From CAXTTV01 sp964247295 (GTDB lineage: Bacteria; Chloroflexota; Ktedonobacteria; Ktedonobacterales; Ktedonobacteraceae): a stretch of DNA of 64,000 nucleotides. The first letter of the stretch is position 1. Each line of letters begins with the position of its first letter. Made by a program: the position numbers and the translations under genes. Shown one piece after another: positions 43,566 through 52,339 of this stretch. The stretch is from NCBI GenBank assembly GCA_964247295.1, contig CAXTTV010000001.1:1-64000 (forward strand). Direction: 5' to 3'. Under the pieces are notes generated by a model. The model saw only the letters and a list, made by a program, of their open reading frames with translations. It was not told the origin of the DNA and ran no database searches.

Positions 43566-46053
43566 TGAGATGGCGAATACGACAACGACTGAAGCAGGGA
43601 TCATTCGCGAAGAAGATTTTTCGGTAATCATTGCGCAAGCCTTCGCGACCTACGGTCTTTCCGTAGTGACCGATCGTGCTTTGCCCGATGCCCGAGATGG
43701 ACTGAAGCCGGTACAGCGGCGCATTCTAGCTGGAATGCGCGAGGCTCGTTATCTTTCCAGCCGTTCCACAGTCAAAAGTGCTGAGGTAGTGGGTTTAATT
43801 TTAGGCAGCTATCATCCCCATGGGGACGCCTCTGTGTATGAGGCGGCGGCCCGGCTCTCGCAGCCATTCACTATGCGGTATCCCTTGATCGAGGGTCAGG
43901 GGAATATGGGCAGTGAGGACGGAGATCCTCCGGCGGCCTATCGTTATACAGAGATGAGGCTTTCGCCTCTGGCCGAGGCCCTGATGGCCGACATGGAACG
44001 GGACACCGTTCCATTGCATCCAACGTACAAACAGGACCCGAAGGTAGTTGAGCCGGATTATCTACCGGGCCGGATTCCCCCGGTTGTGAATCCTTCCAGC
44101 GGGATCGCTGTCGGTCTTTCTACCAATATACCGCCGCACAATTTGGGCGAGGTTGTACGCGCCTGCATGGCCCTGCTCGACAAGCCTGAGATGTCGATTG
44201 AGGAGCTGATGACCTATATTCCGGGGCCCGACTTCTCGCAGGGTGGTCGAGTGATGGGAATAGAGGGGATCAAAGATTATTTACGGACAGGAAAAGGTCG
44301 GATTTTAGTGCGGGCCGATGTTCGCCTGGAGGAGACGCCACGAAGCCGCTCACTGATTGTCACACAGACCCCACCCATCGGTCGTGATAAAGTGAAGGCC
44401 TCGATTGTGAAAGCCATCAACGCGCGAAAGCTTGAGGGGCTGATGCCCGATGTACGGGATGAGAGCGATACAGAGAAAGGCACGCGCATTGTCCTGGACC
44501 TGCGTAAGGACGCCGATCCTCTTCAGGTTTTAACTCAATTGTATAAAGAGACCGACCTTCAGGTCGCGCTCTCCTTCCAGATGGTTTACCTGTTTGGAGA
44601 GCCGATGCAAGCGGCTCGCCAGCCACGTCAGGTAGGGATGCGCGATCTGCTGAACTATTGGAACGCGCACCAACTGGACGTGTTAACGCGAAGGGCGCAG
44701 TTTGATCTGCGGAAGGCGGAGGATCGCCTACATGTTATTGAAGGGTTGATTGTTGGATCGGCGCATGCGGGAGAAATCGTCAAGATTTTCCAGGAGGCCG
44801 AAGACCGCGCAGCCGCTCGTAAGCAGATCGAGGAGCGTTACAGCCTGACGTCGGTCCAATCTGATGTGATCGCCTCGATGACCCTGTCTCAAGTGACGAA
44901 AATGGACGCAGGCAGGTACGCGAAAGAGCAGACCGAGCTTCAAGAGCGGATTCAGGCGCTTAGGCAGCTCCTAGACGATCGGCGCGCCCTGGTTTCCTTA
45001 CTCAAAAAAGAGATGCAGCAACTGGTCAAGCAATTCGGTGATGAGCGGAGAACCGTCATTGATCCAGAGTTAGCGACAAACCCAGTGACGAACATCCCAC
45101 TCTTGCACGAGCGTCAGCCACTGTTGATCTCCTTGAGTCGCGGTGATCTGATCAAGTCGCTGTCTCCAGATGCGTATATACCGAAGAAGAACACCAGAGG
45201 GGTTTACACTCCCGTGCGGGGTGATGAGCAAGTACGTCAACTGGTTTTGACCTCGTCGTATGACTACCTGCTCTGTGTTTTCAATTCGGGGCGTGTGTAT
45301 CAACTGGCGGCTCATCGAGTGCCGCAGATGACGCGATCGGGGAAAGGTGAGCCTTTAAGCGACTTTCTCGACCTGGTGCCGGGTGAAGTTCTGATCGCGA
45401 TGTTGCCTGTATCTTCTCATGACGATGACCGCTATCTCTTGACCTTTAGCCAGCAAGGGAAAGTCAAAAAATCGCCCTTAAGTGAGTACCGGATGGTAGA
45501 TGTGGATGGTCTTCAGGATATGAAACTGGCCGAAGGGGATAGCGTGATTGCGGCCCTGATTTCTCAGGGGAAAGGCGAATACTTTGTGACAACCAATACT
45601 GCTCAGACCTTGCGCTTCGATGACGAGGCCGTAAGAGCTCAGGGACGGAGTGGTCAGGGAGTCGCGGCCATCGCGCTTTCCAAAGGAGCACAGGTTGTGA
45701 GCGCACTCTATCTAGATGAGCGGATACTGCTCAACGAGAGTTTAAGCTTCTTTATCATCACAGAGCAGGGAATGGGGAAACGTATTCCACTGGGCCAGTA
45801 TCCTCAACGTGGTCGTGCCACCGGCGGCGTCTCCTCGATCGAGCTAAATGAGCAGGATCAGATCGCGCAGACGATGTTGGTGGACGAAGCGGATCAACTG
45901 TTGCTGGCCTGGAAGGGAACTGGAAGCGATCAGGCTGTGGTCATGCAAGCCGTTAATCTCAAGATGTTCCTACGAGCAGGACAGGGAGTCCGGATTTTGA
46001 GTGGGAGACTACAGTCCCTTTTAAAGCTGCCGTATATATCGCTTAATGACTAG
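43558..46053 (+). CDS. Type IIA DNA topoisomerase subunit A (GyrA/ParC)
   Basis: 831 residues. It cleaves and rejoins DNA through the catalytic tyrosine in PPAAYRYTEMRLSPLAEAL (about 125). The quinolone-pocket helix is HPHGDASVYEAA, with Asp-Ala-Ser-Val in place of GDSAVY. The C-terminal half forms repeated beta-pinwheel blades (SYDYLLCVFNSGRVYQLAAH, ITEQGMGKRIPLGQYPQRGR), but a canonical GyrA box QRRGGKG is not present. That favours topoisomerase IV (decatenation) over gyrase. Translation is coupled to the B subunit through the overlapping ATG. Confidence 0.92.
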   Translation: MSNEMANTTTTEAGIIREEDFSVIIAQAFATYGLSVVTDRALPDARDGLKPVQRRILAGMREARYLSSRSTVKSAEVVGLILGSYHPHGDASVYEAAARLSQPFTMRYPLIEGQGNMGSEDGDPPAAYRYTEMRLSPLAEALMADMERDTVPLHPTYKQDPKVVEPDYLPGRIPPVVNPSSGIAVGLSTNIPPHNLGEVVRACMALLDKPEMSIEELMTYIPGPDFSQGGRVMGIEGIKDYLRTGKGRILVRADVRLEETPRSRSLIVTQTPPIGRDKVKASIVKAINARKLEGLMPDVRDESDTEKGTRIVLDLRKDADPLQVLTQLYKETDLQVALSFQMVYLFGEPMQAARQPRQVGMRDLLNYWNAHQLDVLTRRAQFDLRKAEDRLHVIEGLIVGSAHAGEIVKIFQEAEDRAAARKQIEERYSLTSVQSDVIASMTLSQVTKMDAGRYAKEQTELQERIQALRQLLDDRRALVSLLKKEMQQLVKQFGDERRTVIDPELATNPVTNIPLLHERQPLLISLSRGDLIKSLSPDAYIPKKNTRGVYTPVRGDEQVRQLVLTSSYDYLLCVFNSGRVYQLAAHRVPQMTRSGKGEPLSDFLDLVPGEVLIAMLPVSSHDDDRYLLTFSQQGKVKKSPLSEYRMVDVDGLQDMKLAEGDSVIAALISQGKGEYFVTTNTAQTLRFDDEAVRAQGRSGQGVAAIALSKGAQVVSALYLDERILLNESLSFFIITEQGMGKRIPLGQYPQRGRATGGVSSIELNEQDQIAQTMLVDEADQLLLAWKGTGSDQAVVMQAVNLKMFLRAGQGVRILSGRLQSLLKLPYISLND

Positions 46054-46094
46054 AGCGTGTCCATCGATATCGACATTTAATCTGTTTCTGAGAG

Positions 46095-46129
46095 AGGTGA
46101 CCAGCAAACAGCTTTCTGGTCACCTTTTT
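46095..46129 (+). terminator. Terminator of the topoisomerase operon
   Basis: AGGTGACCAG / CTGGTCACCT with an 11-base loop (46105-46115), then TTTTT, which overlaps the stop codon of the convergent gene. Confidence 0.85.
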
Positions 46130-46646
46130 AGCGACTGGTAAAAAAGTAGACCAGACCGAGGACGAGCAAGCCCAGACCAGGCATCCAGAGAGAAAGCATA
46201 AAGCCAATAAAGCCGGCAGGAAAAATATTGAGAGGCAGAAAAGCTTCGACCAGACCAACAGTCAGGACCAGGATTGCCGGACTGACCGCGCCCCGTCCCA
46301 CCAAATCGCGTATCGTAGCGAAGGCGATTCCCAGCATAGAGATGCCGATTGCCAGGATAAAAGCAGCCAGTGTTTCACTGCCAGGTATAAGATGGCGGAA
46401 GATCAGATAGACCGCAACACCTAGTGGGGTAATCATCCAGGCCGCAATGAGAAGCCGGTAGGGATAAATAACAGTTGAAAGCGCGAGCCCTAAACCCAGT
46501 ACTGCGACGCCTACAGGATACTGAAGTGGATCAGGACTGAAGATCCAGGCCACGATGAAGCTAAGCACCCCCATCATCATCAGCGCAAGTGCCTGCTGAC
46601 GAGCCTTTTCCTTCCCAACTTTAAAAAGTGATTGTAGTTGTGACAT
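46128..46646 (-). CDS. Five- to six-helix membrane protein, function unknown
   Basis: 172 residues. Hydrophobic segments occur throughout from about residue 20. Start MSQLQSLFKVGKEKARQQ is cytoplasmic and basic. No family recognised. It is a single gene, convergent with the topoisomerase operon, whose terminator overlaps its stop codon. Confidence 0.72.
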   Translation of the reverse strand: MSQLQSLFKVGKEKARQQALALMMMGVLSFIVAWIFSPDPLQYPVGVAVLGLGLALSTVIYPYRLLIAAWMITPLGVAVYLIFRHLIPGSETLAAFILAIGISMLGIAFATIRDLVGRGAVSPAILVLTVGLVEAFLPLNIFPAGFIGFMLSLWMPGLGLLVLGLVYFFTSR

Positions 46647-46762
46647 ACATAGTATTCCCCTTATGCGCTGATCATTCCATTGTACAAGAGCGAGAAGAAT
46701 GTAAGCAACAAAGAAGGACCAGAAGCTGAGGGCTCCTGATCCTTTACAACGCAGGCATTTGC

Positions 46763-47119
46763 TTAAATTGTGGGAGGAACATCGTTCTGAGAAGCATAGC
46801 CCTTGGTATGTTCAGCAGCGTCGAAGGGAGCGGATGCCGAGGTACCGGGTCGCTCACTGCGGATCACCTCGATAGAGCACTGAGCAATCAGAGCACCGAT
46901 CGCACCAATGGCAGCCAGGGCCGGGGCAACCAGAACACCAACTACACCTACCGTCAGAGGGATCTCAAGGATCGTATGTCCCTCCTGCTTAATAATAATT
47001 CTGCGGACGTTGCCCTCACGGACCAGCTCACGGACGCGGGTCAAAAGCTGATCGCCAAAGACGGTTAACTCTTCCTGATAATTCTTTGTTTCAATGTTAT
47101 TGGGATCTGTCTGCGACAT
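46763..47119 (-). CDS. DUF4342 protein
   Basis: 118 residues. TVFGDQLLTRVRELVREGNV, RRIIIKQEGHTILEIPLTVG and VVGVLVAPALAAIGAIGALI match the pattern of DUF4342 proteins, with one glycine-rich membrane-associated segment. A short Ser/Ala/Pro tail follows. Function unknown. Confidence 0.85.
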   Translation of the reverse strand: MSQTDPNNIETKNYQEELTVFGDQLLTRVRELVREGNVRRIIIKQEGHTILEIPLTVGVVGVLVAPALAAIGAIGALIAQCSIEVIRSERPGTSASAPFDAAEHTKGYASQNDVPPTI

Positions 47120-47382
47120 AGCGTATGTTTTCTCCTTTAATGCAAGTCCCGTACAATTTCAGTAACCTGTTTATCGGCTCCACTCTTTATACGTAACTCA
47201 ACGCGTTTAGGTTGAAGGTTGCAGAGATAAGAGATAGCTGAGTGGAATATCTTGAATACAAAAAAGGGAAAAGGCGTGTTACACTAAATTTAGTGGTCGT
47301 GTTAGTAACCTTTTCGCGACCGTATTTCAGAGAAGCGTTTTCCAGTTATCTGTAGTGGCAGCACTTGGAAGGAGCAACAACA

Positions 47383-48225
47383 GTGGAAAAACAGGCAGTC
47401 TGGTATGTGAATGGCCGGTGGGTAGAGCCAGCAGAAGCGACCTTGTCGCTCACCGACATCTCTGTATTGAGAGGCTATAGCGTATTTGAAGCTCTGCGTA
47501 CATATAATCAGCGTCCATTTCACCTGGAAGAGCACCTGGATCGACTTTATCATTCCGCGAAATTAATTGAGATGCCAATGCCCTTTGTGCGAGAGCAGGT
47601 CGCGGGAAAAATTCACGAAATTATTGAACGCAATCCCTACAGGCATGCCTCCATTCGACTTTTAGTGACCGGTGGGGAGAGCAAAGATGGAATTTTGCCA
47701 TCCGGAGAGCCAGGGATAGCAATCATGATCTCTGAACTGCCCGAGCGAGATCTAGAGCGTTTTAATCAGGGCTACAGATTGATCACCACCCGATTGCAGC
47801 GGGTAACTCCCGAGGCAAAATCCTCCAACTATATCGCAGCCGTCAGGGCTTTGAAAGAGGCCAGGCAGCGAAACGCCGATGATGCTCTTTTCGTTAATCA
47901 TTTGAACCATTTGTTAGAGGGAACGCGCAGCAACTTTTTTGTCTTCAAGAATCGAACCTTAGTTACCCCGAAGCAGGGGGTTCTCATCGGCGTCACACGA
48001 AACGTTGTTTTGGAACTGGCGCGTCACTATTTTCCTGTCGAAGAGCGCCCTATCCTTATGGATGACCTCACAAAAATTACAGAAGCGTTTTTAACCTCCT
48101 CTTCACGAGAGATCATGCCAGTTATCAAGATCGATGATCTTACCCTGAGTGGTGGGCAGCCGGGCCCGAACACGCGAGAGCTTGAGCAGCATTTTATTGA
48201 GATGGTGGAACAGGGAAAATTTTAA
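47383..48225 (+). CDS. Class IV aminotransferase (branched-chain/D-amino acid/aminodeoxychorismate lyase family)
   Basis: 280 residues. A fold-type IV PLP enzyme. VWYVNGRWVEPAEATLSLTD and GYSVFEALRTYNQRPFHLEE are characteristic. The PLP lysine is in EAKSSNYIAAVRALKEARQR; DDALFVNHLNHLLEGTRSNF and FLTSSSREIMPVIKID complete the signature. Substrate is not fixed by these motifs. GTG 47383 has GGAAGGAG 8 nt upstream, so it was chosen over TTG 47365. Confidence 0.9.
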   Translation: MEKQAVWYVNGRWVEPAEATLSLTDISVLRGYSVFEALRTYNQRPFHLEEHLDRLYHSAKLIEMPMPFVREQVAGKIHEIIERNPYRHASIRLLVTGGESKDGILPSGEPGIAIMISELPERDLERFNQGYRLITTRLQRVTPEAKSSNYIAAVRALKEARQRNADDALFVNHLNHLLEGTRSNFFVFKNRTLVTPKQGVLIGVTRNVVLELARHYFPVEERPILMDDLTKITEAFLTSSSREIMPVIKIDDLTLSGGQPGPNTRELEQHFIEMVEQGKF

Positions 48226-48230
48226 GAAAA

Positions 48231-48256
48231 AGGCGGTTTAGTACGCTAAACCGCCT
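48231..48256 (-). terminator. Hairpin terminator between convergent aminotransferase genes
   Basis: Perfect AGGCGGTTTAG / CTAAACCGCCT with loop TACG, between the two convergent stops. On the minus strand it is followed by TTTTTCTT. Confidence 0.8.
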
Positions 48257-48263
48257 GGATCGT

Positions 48264-49628
48264 TTAGCTTCCCGAAGAGATCTCCTGTGGGAGATTATTG
48301 TGGGAAGCAACCGCTTCAATACTTTGCTCAAGTATCTTTAGAGCCTGTTGAAGCTGTTCATCAGTAATCGTCAGGGGAACCAGCGCGCGCACAACGTTAT
48401 CATACATTCCGGCCTTAATCAGAACCAGGCCGCGTTTATGAGCCTGAGCGAGAACCGCATTCGTCCTCTCCGCATCTGGCTCGCGGCTCGTCTGATCTTT
48501 CACCAGCTCTATCGCCAGCATGCCGCCAAGTCCACGGACATCGCCAATGAAAGCAGGATAGCGTAGTTGTAAACGTGTCAGAAGATCATAGACAAGACCA
48601 CCAATCTGCTGAGAGCGTGCGGCCAGATCCTGCCTTTCATAGATATCTAGAACTGCCAGAGCCGCAGCGCAGGCAACAGGATTGCCGCTGTAGGTTCCGC
48701 CTAGCGTACCCGGAGGGGGAGCATCCATAATTTCCGCCTTTCCAATTACCCCACTGATTGGCATACCCGCGCCCATAGACTTCGCGATAATCATCAGATC
48801 CGGCTCAACTCCATCGTGCTCGACCGCGAACATCTTACCGGTGCGGCAGAAGCCGGTCTGGATCTCATCGGCGACAAACAGAATGCCCTGTTGCTCACAG
48901 ATAGATTTTAGAGCCGTAAGAAAGCCTGGAGGGGCAGGAATAAAGCCGCCCTCGCCCTGAAGCGGCTCAATTACAATCGCCGCTACCTGATCGGGAGCCA
49001 CCTCACCGACAAACATGTGTTGTAGTTCATTGAAGCAGAACTCCATAGCCTCCTGGGGATTGAGCCGCATCCGGTAGGGATAGGGGAAAGGCGCGCGATA
49101 AACCTCAGGTGCGTAAGGGCCGAAACGATATTTATAGGGTTTCACCTTTGCCGTCATACTCATCGTCATCAGGGTGCGGCCATGGTAAGCATTATCAAAG
49201 ACAATCACAGCGGGGCGGCCCGTCGCATAGCGGGCAATTTTTACCGCATTCTCCACCGCCTCCGCGCCGCTATTCAGGAACAGAGCCTTTTTAGGAAATG
49301 CGCCAGGAGTAATCTTTGCGAGGCGCTCAGCCAGAGCAACATAGGGTTCATACATCATCACACTAAAGCAGGTATGGGTGAAGTGAGCTGCTTGTTCCGC
49401 GATTGCCTGTACAACTTCAGGTTGAGAGTGGCCGACATTCATCGCGCCGATCCCGCCAGCGAAATCCAGGAAGCGGTTTCCATCCACATCCTCAATGACC
49501 GCGCCCTCAGCCTTATGAGCAAAAACACTCATTGTAGAGCTCACACCTCTCGCGACCGCCTGTTGACGGCGGGCCAGTAGCTCCTGCGACTTCAATCCAG
49601 GGATCGACAGATCAGAATTATTCAGCAT
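48264..49628 (-). CDS. gabT: Class III aminotransferase (4-aminobutyrate aminotransferase type)
   Basis: 454 residues from ATG 49628 (GGGAGG 8 nt upstream). Fold-type I PLP enzyme: FLDFAGGIGAMNVGHSQPEV, FLNSGAEAVENAVKIARYAT, AYHGRTLMTMSMTAKVKPYK, VIEPLQGEGGFIPAP and DEIQTGFCRTGKMFAVEHDG. The PLP lysine lies in LMIIAKSMGAGMPISGVIGK. The pattern fits GabT, which moves the amino group of GABA to 2-oxoglutarate; ornithine or acetylornithine activity is the main alternative. An MFS transporter lies upstream on the same strand, separated by a hairpin. Confidence 0.88.
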   Translation of the reverse strand: MLNNSDLSIPGLKSQELLARRQQAVARGVSSTMSVFAHKAEGAVIEDVDGNRFLDFAGGIGAMNVGHSQPEVVQAIAEQAAHFTHTCFSVMMYEPYVALAERLAKITPGAFPKKALFLNSGAEAVENAVKIARYATGRPAVIVFDNAYHGRTLMTMSMTAKVKPYKYRFGPYAPEVYRAPFPYPYRMRLNPQEAMEFCFNELQHMFVGEVAPDQVAAIVIEPLQGEGGFIPAPPGFLTALKSICEQQGILFVADEIQTGFCRTGKMFAVEHDGVEPDLMIIAKSMGAGMPISGVIGKAEIMDAPPPGTLGGTYSGNPVACAAALAVLDIYERQDLAARSQQIGGLVYDLLTRLQLRYPAFIGDVRGLGGMLAIELVKDQTSREPDAERTNAVLAQAHKRGLVLIKAGMYDNVVRALVPLTITDEQLQQALKILEQSIEAVASHNNLPQEISSGS

Positions 49629-49669
49629 AGCAAAGCCTCCCGCGAAAAGAAAAAGAGAGAGAGCAACAA

Positions 49670-49708
49670 AGACAATGCTCTTGCCAATTACCGGCAAGAG
49701 CATTGTCT
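49670..49708 (-). terminator. Hairpin between the MFS transporter and gabT
   Basis: 16-bp perfect arms AGACAATGCTCTTGCC / GGCAAGAGCATTGTCT with a 7-base loop. It lies in the 94-bp gap and probably ends or attenuates the transporter transcript. Confidence 0.7.
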
Positions 49709-49722
49709 CATAGATTAGAGAG

Positions 49723-51066
49723 TTATGCCAACCTGGCATCTCCACTTTCGCCAGCTTTATACTCAGAGGTCTCGCGTATCGGTTCAGGAGTATCCAGAGG
49801 CGTCTGAATTTGTTCAATCTCACCCAGCATCGTCAGGAAGCAGATCAGACCGATAATCAAAATCACCCCAGTGATCAAAAAGTTTGTCGCGAAGCCGATG
49901 CGGTCAGCGATAATCCCAGCCGCGATTGGTCCGATAATCCCGGCCAGATTGCCCAGGAAATTCATCAGGCCTCCGACCGTCCCGACAGTTCCCTTGGGAG
50001 CGATCAGGGAAGGAATACTCCAGGCGATCGGAGCCGCGAACGCCAGACCACCAAGGGAGATTGTCAGCCAGGTCACCGCGACATTCACATCGGTCGTAAA
50101 GGCCGCCCCGATCGCGGCCACGCCCAGCAGCATCCCAATCGTAAAGAGCACTTTGCGGACGCGTGTAGGGTTATTGCCCCGGCGGATCAGTGCGTCCACC
50201 AGGAAGCCGCCGATAAAGAAATCGGTAATCGCGGCCACCAGCCAGGGAATAATCAAGTAGGTTCCGCTTTTGAGAACCGAGGCATGAAGCTGATTCTGCA
50301 AGTAAGGAGGAAGCCAGACCAGGAAAAGATTAAAGGCATAGTTATAGGCCGTAAAGCCCAGGATCAGCGCCCAGACCTTTTTCTGCCTCAAAAGGAAACC
50401 GATGCCAGCCCCGGTATTAGTTGGTGTCGCGCCCTCCTGTTGAGCGCCGCCCTCGCGGATATACTCACGTTCGGCATCCGAAATCACGCGTGACTCGCTG
50501 GGATCACGGTAGAAAAGCCAGTACGCCCCGGCATAGAGCAGGCTCAATATGCCAGTAGTCCAGAAACCCGCGCGCCAACCATAGGCAGAAACAATCAAAG
50601 CCACCACTGGTAACCCGATCGCGCTGGCAAGCTTGGCAGCCGAATCGAAGGCTGAAGTTGCCACGCCACGCTCTTTAACCGGGAACCAGTAGCCAGTCGC
50701 CTTTGAAGCGCCGGGGAACGTTGGTGACTCACCGACCCCGAGCAGAATCCTAGAGACAATAATCAGACCAAAGCCACTGACCAGCGCCGTCATAAAGCAG
50801 GCGAGCGACCAGATAATCGTCCCAACGCGCATCAGCCATTTTACCCCGATGCGATCCAACCAGGCCCCCACAGGAATCTGAAGCAAGCAGTAGGACCACA
50901 GGTAGGAAGATAAAATCACACCATACTCGCTACTGCTTAAATGGAACTCCTTCATCAGATCAGACGAGGCGACTGAGAGGTTCACCCGGTCAAAGTAGTT
51001 GATAATGATACCGAAACCAAGGAGCAAAGCAATGCCCCAACGAGCTCTACCAATGCTTCTGCGCAT
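49723..51066 (-). CDS. MFS transporter, anion:cation symporter type
   Basis: 447 residues, 12 membrane segments. The loop-2 signature GAWLDRIGVKWLMRVG and the N-terminal INYFDRVNLSVA, with LLGVGESPTFPGASK in helix 4, are typical of the ACS family (hexuronate, galactonate and related organic anions). A polar central loop lies between helices 6 and 7 (about 205-225). Substrate is not known; the position next to GABA aminotransferase does not define it. Confidence 0.9.
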   Translation of the reverse strand: MRRSIGRARWGIALLLGFGIIINYFDRVNLSVASSDLMKEFHLSSSEYGVILSSYLWSYCLLQIPVGAWLDRIGVKWLMRVGTIIWSLACFMTALVSGFGLIIVSRILLGVGESPTFPGASKATGYWFPVKERGVATSAFDSAAKLASAIGLPVVALIVSAYGWRAGFWTTGILSLLYAGAYWLFYRDPSESRVISDAEREYIREGGAQQEGATPTNTGAGIGFLLRQKKVWALILGFTAYNYAFNLFLVWLPPYLQNQLHASVLKSGTYLIIPWLVAAITDFFIGGFLVDALIRRGNNPTRVRKVLFTIGMLLGVAAIGAAFTTDVNVAVTWLTISLGGLAFAAPIAWSIPSLIAPKGTVGTVGGLMNFLGNLAGIIGPIAAGIIADRIGFATNFLITGVILIIGLICFLTMLGEIEQIQTPLDTPEPIRETSEYKAGESGDARLA

Positions 51067-51215
51067 ACTTCCCTGCCTTCGTTAGCTAGCAAAAATGATA
51101 CAGAAAAGACAGATGTACTGATTAAGACAAGCTACAAAAACGATGGAGAGCAATGGACAACCCATGTTTTTCATTGCTTGCTTCTAACACGAAAGCAGAG
51201 GTAGAAGATAAGACA

Positions 51216-51261
51216 AAAAAAGAGGGGGAGATTCACAATCAAGAATCTCCCCCTCTTTTTT
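51216..51261 (-). terminator. Terminator of the HhH-protein gene
   Basis: 19-bp arms (51216-51234 and 51243-51261), GC core GAGGGGGAGATTC / GAATCTCCCCCTC, loop of 8. A/T stretches on both sides make it bidirectional. Confidence 0.85.
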
Positions 51262-51284
51262 AATGGAAAAGGGAACTTCCAAGA

Positions 51285-51902
51285 TCAAGCAGCGCCATGT
51301 AAGGACTGTAAGGGTCCCCCCCGTTCCAAAATGCGAGAGGCAGCTTGAAGGAGACGAGCCTCACTACGAATGCCGAAGCCCGGAAGCTTGCGGATCTGCT
51401 GCTGATGTGCAGCGTTCCAAAGCTTTTCAACGCTATCAACGCCCAGTTCTTCATAGAGCCGGATAGCTGTTCGGGGTCCAATATGTTCAACTGCCATCAG
51501 AGCGCGGACAGAAGGAGAAAGAGCTGGTAAGCACAGATCGTGGTAGAACGTGAGACTGCCAGTCTGGACAAGTTCAACGATGTGAGATTGAAGGCGGCGG
51601 CCCAGACCGGGGATTGGCAGCTTCTCGCTATTGTGTACCAGCGTTGCCACCGACATCTGTAAATCTAGAATACCGCGAGCCGCATTGCGATAAGCCTGGA
51701 CGCGATAGGGATTACTATTTTGAAACTCCAACAGATTAGCCAGACTGGAAAGAACCTCGGCGATCTGACGATTCGTAATAGTCGGCTGGGCAGGTTCTGA
51801 GGGCTCCAGGCCGGGCAGCATAGGCTGAACAGGCTGGCGCTGGCTAGTATAGAGTGATGTAGGGATCAGATGAATTTTTTGAGTGAGCTGGATCATACTC
51901 AT
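51285..51902 (-). CDS. Stand-alone helix-hairpin-helix protein (PolX N-terminal domain type)
   Basis: 205 residues. It matches the N-terminal part of PolX-family DNA polymerases: the 8-kDa domain (NRQIAEVLSSLANLLEFQNS, NPYRVQAYRNAARGI), then helix-hairpin-helix units IPGLGRRLQSHIVELVQTG and EHIGPRTAIRLYEELGV and a C-terminal PGFGIRSEARLLQAA. The polymerase palm and the PHP nuclease domain are absent; the protein ends after the HhH region. A DNA-binding or repair accessory role is inferred. Confidence 0.8.
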   Translation of the reverse strand: MSMIQLTQKIHLIPTSLYTSQRQPVQPMLPGLEPSEPAQPTITNRQIAEVLSSLANLLEFQNSNPYRVQAYRNAARGILDLQMSVATLVHNSEKLPIPGLGRRLQSHIVELVQTGSLTFYHDLCLPALSPSVRALMAVEHIGPRTAIRLYEELGVDSVEKLWNAAHQQQIRKLPGFGIRSEARLLQAASRILERGGPLQSLHGAA

Positions 51903-52339
51903 AATTTTAGTACCTCAGCCGTTCTATAATCTCCATCATAAGCGTATGATACGTATTGCTACAGTCGCTTAGCCAGGGGGACGATCTACGGGGAAGAATG
52001 CCAAATACATTTGAATTTATGTTCTAATTATATCACGAGAAGAACAATATGTCAAACATTCTGCATTTCCTGGAACGGCTTCTGAGGCAGTTCTAAGGTC
52101 GAACATTGCTTTATTTTTCCATAAAAAATCTGTTCTAAAAAAATGCCATCTACTTAGAATATACTAAAAAGAGAATAGACATATAAGGTTTTTCACCTGG
52201 TTAGTGGCATAGCAGAAAAGCGCAATAGATGATGGACAATCCAGAACTGGTAGACTATACTTATCTCCGAAAACGAGGCTCTACTATCTTATTCTTATTG
52301 CGAGTTCTCAAACTAGTAGTTTTCTGAAGAAGGAAGCGC
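51903..52339. other. Divergent intergenic region with repeated GTTCTAA motifs
   Basis: 437 bp. GTTCTAA occurs at 52021, 52091 and 52132, with inverted AGAAC/GAAC partners at 52040 and about 52100. A palindrome ATACGTAT lies near 51949-51956. No gene or clear promoter identified. Confidence 0.4.

Noticed and set aside
49629..49823. N-terminal extension of gabT upstream of ATG 49628
   Set aside because: It would run through a long hairpin and the end of the MFS gene; ATG 49628 has a strong ribosome site.
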